NCBI GenBank assembly: GCA_963855995.1 | Contig: OY979718.1 | Span: 40,731,559 to 40,795,558, forward strand | DNA from: Muricea muricata | Lineage: Eukaryota > Cnidaria > Anthozoa > Malacalcyonacea > Plexauridae | Direction: 5' to 3' | DNA: 64,000 nucleotides | Shown here: positions 47,117 through 60,087 of the stretch, one piece after another | Layout: every line of letters begins with the position of its first letter | How positions within the stretch are numbered: the first letter of the stretch is position 1 | The notes under the pieces: generated by a model | What the model was told of the DNA's origin: nothing | The model's database searches: none | Seen by the model: only the letters and a program-made list of their open reading frames with translations | Position numbers and translations under genes: made by a program

Positions 47117-47207
47117 TTACTGCATGGTTGGCTCGTTTGTACGATTTTTATTATGCACTTGTTGTGAAAGATTGCTATCGTACGCACTCGCCAACCATGC
47201 AGTAATC
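47117..47207. repeat. 91-bp hairpin at the start of repeat block B
   Basis: TTACTGCATGGTTGGC at 47,117-47,132 pairs with GCCAACCATGCAGTAA at 47,192-47,207, and the pairing continues inward with GTACGAT/ATCGTAC. It ends exactly where similarity to repeat block A begins. Confidence 0.8.
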
Positions 47208-48690
47208 TCTATATGCTTGTGAAGTTTATAATTTCAATCTACAGGAGAAACAGAAATCATCCTTGGAGGCAAAAAGCATAAAGATTCAAATAAAAATATC
47301 AACATCAATAGATTTGCTGAATTGACGATATTTTTTATGGTGTTGAAATATAAAATTATTAATTACGGAAAATCAAAATCCATTCTATATTAAATGAAAT
47401 TCTCTTTATTCATGCTATACAGATTTTCAAGTTTTTCAGGGGCATAAGTTACAACTATGCACTACAGGGGTCGGTTGTAGTTGCATAGCGCTATCCACCG
47501 GACAGCGATTTTATTAAATGCCACAGAAAGGCATAAAAAGCAATAGCCATAGAAAGCAAGGATCAATATTGACCTTGCAAGAGATAAAAAGTGACTTTAA
47601 CTCGAAAATGCCAAAGTTTGATATGGGTTTTACTAGTTATGGAAAAAGTTTAAAAAGTTAAAAGTTTGAAAGAAGTTTGATAAAATACTTATCCGATGGA
47701 CAGTCTTATTCACCTTTCGTACAAAATTTACGAAAACACTCCGCCCCAATTTCTCGTCTATCCAATTTCCACTGGTGTTGATATAACTGTATGTCAACAT
47801 CGAAAATGTTTTATATTTCTTAAATGGAAATCGCAAGTACATAAAAAAACAAAGCACACGCAGTATCATGAAATATTTCTGACGCTTTTATCTGTATTAT
47901 ATACAGAACAAGCGCCGCTTTGAATTCTGGTCGTGCGCGTTTTGTATGCGCAATTAGGTGTGAGGTTTTAACATTTCATACTCTATATCAGTGACTTAAA
48001 AGTTGGCTGTTGCTAGATATTTTAACTGATTTTATAACTTGTTTTTCTATTTAAAAAAGAACCATAAATAAGCCTTATTTGACTACGAGTTTCAAGTGCA
48101 AAATTCTATAATTTGTGCATTTGTCATTTGACCATCTCCGGCTCTGGAATTTGAAGTAAATCGATTATCAAAGACATGCACGAGATTTCAAGCTACATTC
48201 TGTTTTCCATTTCGCTTTGCTTTCAATAACAATGTGGGCTGCATGGTAAGAAAGAGAGAGTGGATATGCTATATTACTACACCATTTTTGGTAACGTAGC
48301 AAACACACTGTTAGCGAGATTAATTGTTAGCGAGATTAATAATTTTCATTTAGTCGTGAATATATCAAAGTGACCGATGCGATAGAGTACGGACGTGACT
48401 GAGACAATATGTCAACGCTACAGCGTAGTAGAATGTTATTTAACTCAATGGGCGATCTCTCTGAAGACAGTATCAATGCCTCGGCTACTTTTCAGTGGCG
48501 CCGGCAGGAACTTTTTTTTTGGGGGGGGCACACCCGAGTAACTAATTTCCCTCGCAAGAGAAAGAAGCAAGTTGTGCATGTTTTCCGTAGCTGGGTACAA
48601 AATAGTAAAACCACACATGATATTTGATATTTATTAAACGGTCTTAATACATGTCAGCAGAAATCGTTTGCTTGTTTAATTTACAAATAG
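47208..48690 (+). repeat. Repeat block B (paralogous to block A, 20,215-22,750)
   Basis: Starts with the same LINE 3' end (ATATGCTTGTGAAGTTTATA) and ends GCTTGTTTAATTTAC. It carries the same internal landmarks as block A but not the 1.1-kb minisatellite-bearing segment. Ends with GGCGCCGGCAGGAACTTTTT, a poly-G run and CACACCCGAGTAAC. Confidence 0.85.
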
Positions 48691-48896
48691 TTGTTTAATA
48701 TGAACTTTCAATGAACAAGTGAAGAAAGGGAACTTCCGTTAGTCTCAAAATGACTGAACTTTTTTTGTGCTTTGCTGGTTAATTTCTAATTAGTACAAGT
48801 TCCATCTCCGTGGTGATGAATCATAAAAATGTTAAACTAACCTATCAACATCAAGGTTTTGGCAGATATCCGACTCAATTGACATATAAGCATGAG

Positions 48897-50410
48897 TTAT
48901 TGCAGCCGATCTTGTCCTATGGTTGTCCTGAGGCGATTCTTTATGATCTTGAGCTTCCAGAAAGATCTCTCTGCAGACACAGAAGTCAAAGGAACTGTTA
49001 GTGCAATCTTAACCAGTTTAGACAAATTCAGAAAGCATTCACACTCTTTGAGTAACGCACGGTATAGATGCAACAACGATGGTTTTCGCTCTTCCTGCAC
49101 AGCTTTTTCGATGATTTCTTTAATAAGATTTGAGGAACGGATAAATTGCAATTCGAGTGTAAGTGCGTCAGAGTCGACATCCTGGGCAAACCAATCAGCA
49201 GCATGTTTTACGAGCGTAAAGGAATCAGGCGATGTAATGCGACTGGGTTGAAGGTAACCAAACCCATGCACACAAAATCAATCGATTCTCGTCCTTGTAG
49301 CTTGACTCAATTCATGCTATCATGAGATCAAGGATTTGCAAAAAAGAATGAGGCTGACATGTAAATATTTAGCTTTCACTGAAGTTCATGCAGCCGTTAT
49401 ATAAACTAATTATTCTGTACATACTGAAAAATAGAAAGAAACCCCTTTAATTGTCTTTTTGATTGAGCCTAACCGCAGTTTCTGGATGATCGTCTAGCCG
49501 ACTTGGAATCTTTCTTTGTCGTTTTTCAACAAGGGGTTGGATATCAAGATCTTCACATTTTCCCACAGTTGCATTCCAAAACTCTTTTTCACAACGAAGC
49601 AGCCGAATAGCAGTCAGAAAATCATCAACTCGATCGTAACCAGAAACCATGCACATTAAGATCGGCTGACTGGAGTTTGTTTGACACACCTTTACTGAGA
49701 TTCAGAACTTTGCCGAGAACCTAGTAAATAGCAATGTGTATGGTCATGTCATAGAACACTTTAAGTACACAAATCACAACATATAAATCGAAATATTTTG
49801 GCCTACACTTTATGAAAACCTGGTAAATGCTTGCACATTAACGCAGACACAATTCTGCTCTACTGTAATCAGTGTAATGTATGCAAGCATTGAAACCTAA
49901 GAGCAACTAATCTCTCTTCGATGTCTGCTTGATACACATGGCGAACAGTAACGGAGAGTTTCTCTTTGTGGCTGGCATCTGGAGTTTCGTCGGCCATTAC
50001 AGAAAATATATCGGCATCTTTGAGACGTCGTACTATTTCGTCGGTAATAGCTGAGCCTATGACATCAATCATTTCATTTTAGACTTGTCGACTAAGATAC
50101 GATGAATTGTCTTTAATGAAAAATGTTCAAATTTTTGTGAAGATTACATATTTTACTCAAGAGTTAGTCGTTTTTAAATTTCAAAAATGTGCAAATGATT
50201 TTCTACACGTTTCCTTCAAGATAAAAATCTGGAAAAAGAAAAAAAAGTGCGTTATGTATGAATAATATAGATTTAGTGCTTACTTTTCGCATTCTTAAGG
50301 TGAAAATCCATGACACTGAGATCGTTTTGCGCAAAGAACTTAATAATCTCCATGAAAACCCCTTGGTTTTGGCTCACTGTGACCTCTGAACGGAAAATTA
50401 AGAGGGCGTC
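48897..50410 (-). pseudogene. hAT-family transposase remnant (DUF4371-type)
   Basis: Minus-strand pieces in order: about 50,410-50,273 (FRSEVTVSQNQGVFMEIIKF), 50,072-49,869 (FSVMADETPDASHKEKLS, a catalytic-region landmark of DUF4371-type hAT proteins), 49,689-49,447 and 49,271-48,897 with the hAT dimerisation block (VSAERSFWKLKIIKNRLRTT). hAT transposases cut and paste DNA using an RNase H-like core. Gaps and frame changes show decay, although some gaps could be introns. It abuts the left edge of duplication copy II. Confidence 0.75.
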
Positions 50411-51392
50411 ATTACTTTCGGTCCCAAACGGACCGGATACACTACTCACGTAATTTGGTATGTCACACACCTGGTCAATTGTAATTCCCCCCCCCCATAT
50501 TTGACACGTGCAACCAAATTAATTAAATCATTCGTGCAGGATATTTTTTGGCATATATCACGTAGTCTTAGAGTTAGCTTACCTTAGGTATGGGTTGTGG
50601 CAATTGCGGGATTAGAGTTAGCTAAACAAAAGGTTGTGCTAAGGTTAGCGTTAGCTAACCCCAACCTCGAACCCAATTACTTTTAGGAAAGTACCCTGGT
50701 GGATCGTCGTAACGTGGAATCGCTTTATTGCCCAGATTTTGGACAATAAAAGAATTTATCATTGTATTGTTCCGATTTTCCTGGACGAAAATAATACCTT
50801 AATTACAGTGTAAACATGTCGGCATATTATATTTCCTTCCCCACAAGAGAATTTGAGACTACATTGGTGAACCTCACTAAAGAATCTATTTAAAGTTATT
50901 CAAATTATTATTATTATACATATAATTAGCTGATACACAAATACAATGTCACTATACACACGCCCCAAAGTAAAAGCTGCATTTTTGTTATAATACAAAT
51001 ATTTCGTACTCTGTTTAACGTAATTTCCGCTAAAGGATTCAAGTAGCTTCAATTCAGTCTACAATTACACCATCTAAGAGCGTATTAAAATTAACTATAG
51101 TTATCATTTTTGAAAGAGCAAAGCAACATAATACTTCAACTGTCGTAGCAAAGTCCTTCTCGACAATGTGATATAGTCTAGATCTACCTTTTTGGTGTAG
51201 GCTGTATTCAAATTAGTCATTAGGAGTAGACCAGCGTACATACTAGATCACATATTCAGTAATATCGCAACATAAAGTCAACATTCACGACCAAATGGAA
51301 ACTAGGCTTGACGGCTTGTTTAGATAATTTATGACATGGGAGTGTCAGTTTGATCCATAAAATTGTATTTTAAGGTAAAAACTTTTGGGATG
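50411..51392. other. 3' flank of the NTase-TPR pseudogene
   Basis: Shared with 24,015-24,967. Contains a poly-C run near 50,487 and a short GTTAGCGTTAGCTAAC-type repeat near 50,645 that copy I lacks. No gene. Confidence 0.4.
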
Positions 51393-54300
51393 TCATACGT
51401 GGAAGAATGATTCGATCAATTCCTGTATGTCCTGATCCGATGGCCAGGAAGAATCAGAATCAGATAAGGCCATTGCCATCTCGGCCTCCCAATCCATACC
51501 AGCAACTTTTTCAATATCTCTAGCTTCATCTAAATGCTGTAACGCTTCATCGTCCTGTCCAAGGGCTTTACAAGCCGCACTTAAGCTATAGAGAATAGCA
51601 ACAGATTTTCCAAATGTATTTCCATAGAGAGGAATTCTTCTTTCCGTGTTAATAGCCTTGGTATAATATTTTTTAGCCTCACCGAAGTTCTCCATCAGCT
51701 CTGCAGTATAGGCTAAATTGACGCAGTTCGCCACCACGGTATCACTGTTGTCACTTTCTCCTAAAATTGCCGATTTCATGTCCAGAGCGTTCTTCAAGCA
51801 CTGAAAAGCTTCCGCCAAATCTTCAAGCTCGACATAAACTGTCCCCATGTTATGAAGTATATCGGAAGTTCGAAGATGGATGTGACCTGGTCCTAGCATC
51901 TTGTCCATCACTTGTTTTGCCTCCAGTAAATATGGCAGTGAATCCTTCCACTCTTCAGCATCTCTCAAAACCGCTCCCAGGGTATTCAACACCTCAGCGA
52001 GTTCGATGGTAGGCTTTCCATCGCAGATACTCCTCGCCTGCTTCACAGCGCTTTCTAAGACTTCCTTAGCTTCATTTAATCGATTCCTTTTGACGAGAGA
52101 CGAACCGAAATTCTTGAGTACATCTATTTTATCTGCAAGTAAGAAATCTAGAGAAGTAGCTCACTAGCGTTTTCTGAAATTCAAAAAAGACTGGGCCAAG
52201 CCCATCTCTAACTATATTGGTGCGCGAAATTTGGGAACAAAATAAAACGTAGTGTTCCCAAATTCACCTCACATTACCATTGTAGACGACTTCGGCAGAA
52301 GTCTTCGTTTGAACTTTGGAATCGCGAATTATGATAATTTTCCATTCTTTCAAAAATGTCATGAACATGTCATGTTTATTTTAAAAAGAAAAGGAAACGA
52401 GGAAATGTAAATTTCTACGGTAACTATATCAGCTGTACATGTATTTGTCAGATAGTAAGTCAGACAATTGTTTTACTTGAGATTGCGCATTAAAAGGCTT
52501 AGTCTGGGCCCTTCAAAAGCGGGGAGAGGGTTTGTGAAAGATTAGAATGCTGTAGCTCCCTAGACTTGTATTACGTCCGTAGACAGACTCATCCAGGTGT
52601 GCAGCTCCTCATAACAAGTTTCACACCTGAGTGCACTTTTATTCTTGGTCAGTTAAAACTTCAGGAACTGTAACAACCATTGAATTAACCAAGATTTTTG
52701 AAGTACATTTTAAAGTTTAAAAACAAGCTACTGGATTAACATTTCACTTTAACCCTGAAATATTTGAGCTGCTTTGTCTTCGTCTCACTGGTGACTGAAC
52801 AATGAAGACTGACTTTGGCAACTGCATTACAGGACAGAAACTTTCATTGATTTAAAAAATTCAACACTGCTTTTAAATTTCCAATCTGGTTTTCCAAATA
52901 AACTCCTGGCTGTGTTTCATTGTGCTCCATTTGAGCGAAATGTGGAAAACCACAAGCAAAATGCCTGCTAATTAACACAATTATAACAATTTCGAGGAAT
53001 CTCAAAATGACCGGTAAATTCTCGGTAAATACCTTCTGCTGAAGTTGTTACTTGTCTGAAATAAACAAGTGACCCCTCGTTAAACAGACGAAAGATCAGG
53101 CTAACTAAGATCAGGAAAACTGAATTGCGTCTTTTTGACACAGCCTCTAGCGGATTCGCTTCAGGGACATTTAGTAAGCAGGATAGTTGATATTATGACC
53201 ACGTATCGAGTAAAAACGCCGCAACATTTGAGCTGTTTGGATTCTATAAAACAAACCTAATTCTAGTTCTATATTATCATACCTCGGTGTGGACTGTCAC
53301 CATGCACACTTCGATATGTATCAAAACTTCGCTTGAACATACACTCAGCTTTTTCACCCAGACTAAGACGATCATAGACAACGCCTGCAGCATTGCAAAT
53401 CTGAGCCCATCCAATACTGAGATTGTGTTCACCAAACGCCTTTCGACCATCTTGTAATGCTAGATCAATATGTTCCAGTGAGTGTTCGACGTCCTCGAGT
53501 TTACTGTACAACCAGGCCATATTAAGATTAAGATGAATTGCGTCACCAATAGGAACGTTGGGTAACGCCTTTTGGATTACTTGTACTTCTTTAAATGTCA
53601 CGAGAGCTACACCTATATCACCGTGGTTATTGTAGACATAGCCAAGATTCTGCTTTAAATTAACAAGAATAAGTGTGAGGGTTTCTTTGCCGAAAATTTC
53701 ATGATACTTACTGATCGCTTCTTTCAACATAGTTATGGCAGCTTCGTAGTTTCCCGCGTCAGTTTGTTTATTTGCTAAAGCATTAAGACACTCGACAACG
53801 CCCAATTTTGATACATCTCTATCCTGGCCATTGGCATTGCGATTGACTTGCAACGCCTTTTCATAGCATTCAACGCTCCTCTCAACTTCCCCTAGCTCGC
53901 ACTGAACAGCGCCTTGACCCAGAAGACTTTTAGCGTACTCTGGACTATCTTCGGGCTCTGACTTAAACCACTCCAGCGTTTTAGCAAAATTTTGCAGTCG
54001 ATAATAAAGATACCTGATGCAAACGTATCACAACATCTTCACCAAAATCACGGAAGGGGTCGACATCAGCATCGTTAGAAACAGGAGAGAATAGTTCGTT
54101 CTGACCATTATGAGCAAAGTAGGTTTTCAACCGTATTTCGTTCGCAATTGATAAGCACACTTTAAAGCTGGTACTTGCGGCCTCGTTAATAATTCCTGCT
54201 GTTTGCAGCTCCGATATTACCTGCCAGGGGGAGGGGCATCTGATGCCAAATATCTGCCCCAGATTTAAAAGAAGTAGCGAGATGAAACGGTAGAATTGCT

Positions 54301-57300
54301 TTTTAGCATCTAAAAGGCCACCCAAATTAAACTGCCCTCCTCCCAGACAGGACGCCCAAGGGTTATACATAGGAATGTCGTACAGCATTTGTTCAATTCC
54401 TCGCATGAAGCCAACTGTTTGAATAGACTTTCCAGGTTTTCCCGTTGATTTTGCATTTAATTTTTCAGCCACACGTTCATTGTATTCGTCAAGTAAAGAC
54501 TCTTCTCCATAATGTAAAGCGGCTCTTGACATGACATCAGCTAAATGGTGACAACAATTAGGATTATTTTTACAAGCGAAATGAAGAAGCCTTTACCTGT
54601 ATGTGTGATAGAAATTCACGTTGATTCAAACAAAACCTTTGCCTCGATTTTCTCGGCATAAACAATATCTATAAATTCAAAATATTTTCGTAAACAAATT
54701 GATTCACAAGAAGGGTATCAAATAGGTCGCTTTTAAAGCATTTAAAATACTAGCCATTCGTGCGTTATCAGATATAAAGCACTCCTGTTTGTGTTTTAAA
54801 TATCCCTTAATGAATCTCTGTACGCAAGTTACCACTATCTTTTAGAGAACTCAATAGGTTTCGTTAAGTGGTCCAGCAAAAGTACTTCTCTTTCATTTCA
54901 TTTTACAGCTAAAAACTAAGATTATTACGGCCAACTAAATTGCCTCGTGTGCGAGAAGAGCTAACATTAAAGTTTGATACATTACACTAAAGTATTAATT
55001 GAATATTCACAGAGATATCGAAAGTTTTGAGAACGCTTAAAATTTGCAATTATTGCGCATTTATTTGATGTAAACAAAAAAATCAAGAGCAATTTTCATG
55101 GAATTCCTGCATGTTGCTGATATTTCTGATAACAAAAATTCTGAACATAAATTATGACAAACAACCAAAAAAGGATGTAAACATCGCAAAGCTTTTGTTT
55201 AAGCACGTTGCAAACTAGCCAAACAAGCCTTTCACGTTAACTGAAATAGCTTAGTCGGGGAGGCAGAGGTACAAAAATATATGTTTACTTAACATACCGA
55301 GGGAAATTTCATTTTATGTTTACATTGTACCTTTAGGTCTGATAAATATATTTCTGCATGTTGAACGCGATAAAATTTCTTGTGGGTTCCAGCCTACACG
55401 TTTTCCCGAAATTTTCTATAAAACTATATTATTGTCAAGAAAGGCGAAATTTCAGATTTATTTCTAGGAAAAACCACTTACGTTATCAAAAAGGTAATAA
55501 AAAATTACATATAACACATTATTATGGTTACTTTTATTTTTCACATTTTTGTTGAGTTATGAGCGTTTGAAAACTTATTTTCCGACTAGTAACCAGGAAA
55601 TTAGCGCCATTTTACGACACTTTCCCATTTTGAAGCAACAATAACTCAAAAACGGCTTGAAAAACAAGGGTGCCCGTAATGATGTCTTATATGTTGTTTT
55701 TTATAAGCTTTCTTATGATACAAGTTATTTTTCAAATGAACGAATTTGAAAGTTTACTATTTTTGACCACATAATAGTTTTATAATAAAACTGAAGAAAA
55801 ACGTGTTGACCGAAGCCCACAAGATAAATCGGGCCAAACAACATTCAGAATTGTGATATTAGGCATCCAACGGACAATTTAAGAGCAAAATTGGTTTGTC
55901 GCTCGAGAAGGTAGGTAAAATTACCTCTGCCTCACTGACTAGCTGTATGTGTAAGCTTTTCAAAGCTCTGCTCCAGGCAGTGGAAAAAAATTGCAACCGG
56001 GGGGGGGGGTGCCAAGGTATCCCGACCTTACAAAACGACCATTTAACATTTCCGACTGTTAATTCTGCCTTATAGCCTAAACAAGGAGCCCCAATTTAGT
56101 TATGTATGTAACACCCCCTCCCCCCGGTGAGCGCCTAACCCGAATCAATAGTAATTTCATCGGGCCTATGAATAAGATCTTAAGAAACTACCTTAACTCT
56201 GTTGCATAGCGCTACCAGCTGTTTCATAGTGATCACCACAGCTTCACATTTTTTATGCGTCATTAAAGAAAGCGTTCCATGTTGTCTTACCTAAATGATA
56301 ACCTTCTTTAACAGCGACTTCTTCTTCCTGGAATTTGGCCATTTCTTCTGGTGTTCTGATTAATTCTAATGCGGGTTTATTTTTAGTTTTTCCCCTTCCT
56401 AACGGGGTTTTAGACGCCCATGGCATTGCTCCGTCAAACGAAATCCCATGAGGCGTTTCCGAGTCATAGAACCAACTGTTATTGTGCTCAGATTGAAAGT
56501 TGTTCAGCTCTTCAATTCCTAGAGCGGGCAAAATAGTCTCACCAAGATTAATAACTTTCAAATGAAGAGAGTGAGTCAATTCCCGGAAGTACCTAATCTT
56601 ATCTTCAACTGTTGGATCCGAGTACAGAATGGCAAATTCCAAGTCTGAATAGGGAGTTGCTTCCATTCGCGCCACTGAACCAAGGGCAATAATTGCATAG
56701 TCGCACGGTGCTTAGCCAAGTCTACTCTCGCATTCCGTGGCCAACATTGACACAAGCCTGATGTACATATCTTGAATATCTCCAAAAACTTCACACATCT
56801 TTTCAGCACGGATCTTAAAAATAGAATTCATATGTTAACAAGCATTACTACCATAATCTTAATTCTTTATAGCAAGGAGTAATTAGAGAGCAGGCATTGC
56901 ATGGCATTTTCTTTAATATGATTCGTAAACCACTGGGAATAGAATATCTATAGCAAAATGTAGAACTCAAGATTACGTGGTTGCTTGACATAAATTTAGC
57001 CTGCCTGCATTCCTCAAGAAAAGTCGGACATATTTCTGAATTGCCTATATACAAACAAATATAAATTAATTATGGCTACGAATATGTGCAAGCCGTGTCC
57101 CAATAGCAGAGCGCATTTATTTTAAGCACATTGGGGGAGGACCTTGGAAAATCCAAGGAAGGGGTGGGGGTTAAAATACAAAAATCCAGGGGTAGGTTAT
57201 AAAAACACCTTGGTAATCCAAGGGGACGGGGGTGATTGACGAAAAAATCCAGGGGATGATCTATGAAATCATCGAAATTCCTCGAAAATTCTAAGGGGAG

Positions 57301-57944
57301 GTTTAGTAAATTAGATCAATTCCAAAGGATAATGCTAAGAAACAGGTTCTCCCCCCCCCCCCCCCAAATGTGTGAAAAAATATTCTGACTATGCCAATGT
57401 AATAAGGGTGGGAGCAAACAGTGTAAACGCCAGCTCGATGATTCACTCCAGTGAAAACACAGCCCCTGCATCGAGTTATCTTAATTGATCGACTGACCTC
57501 AAGAATCACAGTACCTCATAATTTTTATCGACTTCTTCTTCTTTAGTTAACACTAGAATCAATTTCATTCAGGCGCTCTTTAAAGATACTTCTCTCCCGA
57601 GCAAGCCAGTCCTTATGCGAAACAATTTCACTTTGAATTTCGTCAAGACTAAATTCATAGTCGCCATCATTTCCACGAACTGTGCGTAAATATTCGCGAT
57701 AAGTCTCACCGATTCTTCGGACTATTTTCTTTTCGTCAATTTCATGCTTCGTATTTGTGGACCTGACAAGAGCCGCGTTATAAAGAGCGCTGGCCTTTGT
57801 GAAATCAGCGCCATTTGCAGTCGTCTTGGCCTTTTTCAGGTAACATTCCCCTAATTTGAAAAGAGCGGGCATTTGTTTCGCGGAATCTTGCCCAGCCTCT
57901 TTCAGTTCCTTCACGGCTAGCGAAACATTGGTTTTTTTGTCCAT
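51393..57944 (-). pseudogene. Nucleotidyltransferase-like / TPR-repeat pseudogene (copy II)
   Basis: Exons correspond to copy I: 57,944-about 57,550, 56,813-56,291, 54,522-53,283 and 52,132-51,393, with the same splice sites kept (GTAAGA donor and TTGCAG acceptor). Three lesions stand out. A TAA replaces a Lys codon in exon 2 (56,712-56,714), just before the nucleotidyltransferase motif. In exon 3, 126 bp of copy I are replaced by 4 bp near 54,015, shifting the frame. Exon 4 has an in-frame 39-bp loss (13 residues). The GSMARMEATPYSDLEF-like signature survives downstream of the stop. Exon 1 keeps three residues (VRR) that copy I lacks. No full-length product is possible without readthrough or an alternative start. 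Confidence 0.85.
55252..55941. mobile_element. 690-bp nonautonomous element with empty site in copy I
   Basis: Ends TAGTCGGGGAGGCAGAGGTA and, inverted, TACCTCTGCCTCACTGACTA. Absent from copy I, where the site reads AAATAGCTGTATG (about 28,916-28,928). Read this way the target duplication is 3 bp (GCT, 55,249-55,251 and 55,942-55,944). Alternatively the ends are two bases shorter on one side with a 5-bp TAGCT duplication. It has no coding capacity beyond a 65-codon frame without domains. Superfamily unknown. Confidence 0.75.
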
Positions 57945-58289
57945 CTTTGTTGTGTTGCACTGTACTTTTATACTTCTTTGAATCTTATTGTAGCGTAATA
58001 TGAATTATATACTATATAGTAACTTACGCCGGCTACCTTTTTATAGGATCCTTTTAGTAAAAATGAAACTGATGAATATTGAATGTAAGCAAGCTTTAGG
58101 TTTAGTGAGACGAAAGTAGAAAAGAATATATCGAAACGAAGAACTACAACCGAGTAACATGAATGCAGTGGAACTCACTGTCAATAAACCGTGATAAGCA
58201 AAAAGCGATTTTCATGTTTAAACGCTAAATGGCTTAACGCCCCAATATCTTGAAGAAATGTTTTTGTCCAGAATTGGCCATTATACTTT

Positions 58290-58870
58290 AAGGATTCAAA
58301 TAAGAAGCTGTTCATCCCTAAGCCTAAGGGCCTGTTCAAACGGATGCAACATTGTTGGACCAACAACACGCAACAATGTTGAAGCACGTTAATAAAGCGC
58401 TTCCTAAGCGTATTGCTTGACATTCCAAGGCAATCTATTGTTGTTGAGAACTTTTACCTTAAAATAGCTGAGATTGATATAGCACAAAACACTATTTGAA
58501 AAGTGTTGGATGATGTTGGTCCAACAATGTTGCATCCGTTTGAACAGGCCATTATACTGACTACCTTAAACGCTCATTCAGTTATAGCGGTGCGTCTCTT
58601 TGGAACAGCTTTCCTGAACCTCTCAGATTATCACCATCTCTTACGTCTTTTAAGACTAATCTTGAACATTTATATTCAAATAGACTTTCTGACTCGCACA
58701 CGGCAACCAGGTAGAACAGTACTTTAATTTGCATTTGCTATTTCTTTTTACCTACTTATTTACCTTACCTTTACCTTATCTAATTATTTTCACTTTTTTC
58801 TTCGTTTGTAAATAGTTAATATTTTTATACTGATGGTTCCTTCCGTGTTTAAATAAAGTATGTCTGCATG
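58290..58870 (+). pseudogene. LINE 3'-end fragment, split by a MITE
   Basis: Same fragment as 31,225-31,592 (peptide around FSYSGASLWNSFPEPLRLSP on the paralog), interrupted after CCTAA by the element at 58,328-58,551. Ends with the same 3' tail (TAAATAAAGTATGT). Confidence 0.65.
58328..58551. mobile_element. 224-bp Harbinger-type MITE
   Basis: Ends GGGCCTGTTCAAACGGATGC and, inverted, GCATCCGTTTGAACAGGCCA, with an inner match (ACATTGTTGG(A)CCAACA). Flanked by a TWA target duplication (TAA at 58,325-58,327 and TTA at 58,552-58,554). Copy I keeps the uninterrupted site CCTAATACTGAC. GGGCCTGTT ends and a 3-bp TWA duplication are typical of PIF/Harbinger elements. Confidence 0.88.
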
Positions 58871-59290
58871 TATCCTCGGCAAGCCTTTATGTGTGGGCGG
58901 CTCGGTGCGGGGGTCGTTCGGTAGATTACAAGCATTGTTCGATATTTGTATGTGTACACAAGTTTCTTTTATTTTCATTTAATCCTAAATTTTATTTAAT
59001 ACATGTGATCTGAAATGGTTTAGATTTACATGGAAGAAGTCCATTAAACGTCATAAGCAGCCCCAGTCGGTATTGCTGAGAACGGGACATTATGGATCTT
59101 ATATAGTGCATTTTATCCATCGTTTAGTATTTTGTTTATATTATTATACATTGCAGTTGCTTTATGCGCTGTGATTGGTCAACTGCATGCAGATAAATGC
59201 GACTATCACGCAATCTGCAGATGACTCAGTTATCTGCCAGCAGATAAATGAGTTATCTGCATGTCGAGCCTACGGTGCAGATTATTACAG

Positions 59291-60087
59291 TATGCGGTAA
59301 TCATTGGCATCAATGGTTGGCACGGCAGCAACATTTTTTTCTCAATATTTTCTATTTCATGTTATGGCATCTCGCCGAAGACGATCAATCGTCAATCGCT
59401 TCGTCAATCGCTTCAGGAAAAAGACTCCAAAAACACATGCAAAAAGAACATACAAAGTCGCTCAACCGAAGTGTTTCATGAATATTTGTTGGAAAAGGGG
59501 ATTGCAGAACCAACAGAGAAAAGCGAAATTGCTAGAGTTTTAAAAAGGTTTTAGAAAGAGAAATCTATTCTTTCGTTACCATGTTTATTTTCTCCGCTTA
59601 CAATGCATAATAAAACAGTTACCGGATTTGGTTTTTGTGATATGCGGAATTATCAATGTCTCGGTAAGAGTTATCTGCCTCGCCTTCGGCTCGGCTGATA
59701 ACTCTTACCTCGACATTGATAATTCCGCATATCACAAAAACCTCATCCAATAATTGTTTAAAACTGAGTTATCGGCAAATGAGCCTGCGATGATTAGCAA
59801 GCGGTATCTATTTAACACAAACAAAGGGAAAGTAAGAGAAACTAGCCAAGCAAAATTTTGAACAATGTGAATATGGATAGGTTTGCAAACTTTTCAGAAG
59901 ACGAAATACAAAAATTACTCGAAAACAAAGACGCAGATAACACGAAAAGAACGTATAAAGTTGCTAAAAAAGTAATTTACGAATATCTAAATTAAAAAGG
60001 AATACCAGAACGGACCCAAAAAAAGCGAACTTGCTCAAGTTCTTAAAAAATTTTATGTCAAAGCGCGAAAAAAAGATGGTTCGTCTT
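59291..60087 (+). pseudogene. Crypton-like N-terminal fragment interrupted by the BEL element
   Basis: Nearly the same sequence as 42,700-43,280. Contains the first N-terminal module (59,334-59,555, with EVFHEYLLEKGIAEPTEKSE in one frame), then a hairpin, then a second module (about 59,880-60,087, FSEDEIQKLLENKDADNTKR) that stops at GGTTCGTCTT where the BEL LTR begins. The catalytic half is missing from the window on this side. Confidence 0.6.
59613..59760. repeat. Hairpin between the two recombinase N-terminal modules
   Basis: TTTTTGTGATATGCGGAATT and its continuation pair with the complement ending near 59,745, around a GCCTCGCCTTCGGCTCGGC loop. The left arm alone occurs at 43,010-43,080. 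The right arm alone, diverged, occurs at 44,515-44,595. Confidence 0.85.

Larger units (their letters stand above)
50411..59295. repeat. Segmental duplication, copy II
   Basis: Matches 24,015-32,790 across exons, introns and flanks. Specific to this copy: a 690-bp element, a Harbinger-type MITE, a 119-bp net loss in exon 3 and a 39-bp loss in exon 4. Specific to copy I: the 832-bp element. Confidence 0.9.

Noticed and set aside
50620-50680. Telomere-like GTTAG repeat
   Set aside because: Only a few irregular units; not a telomeric array.
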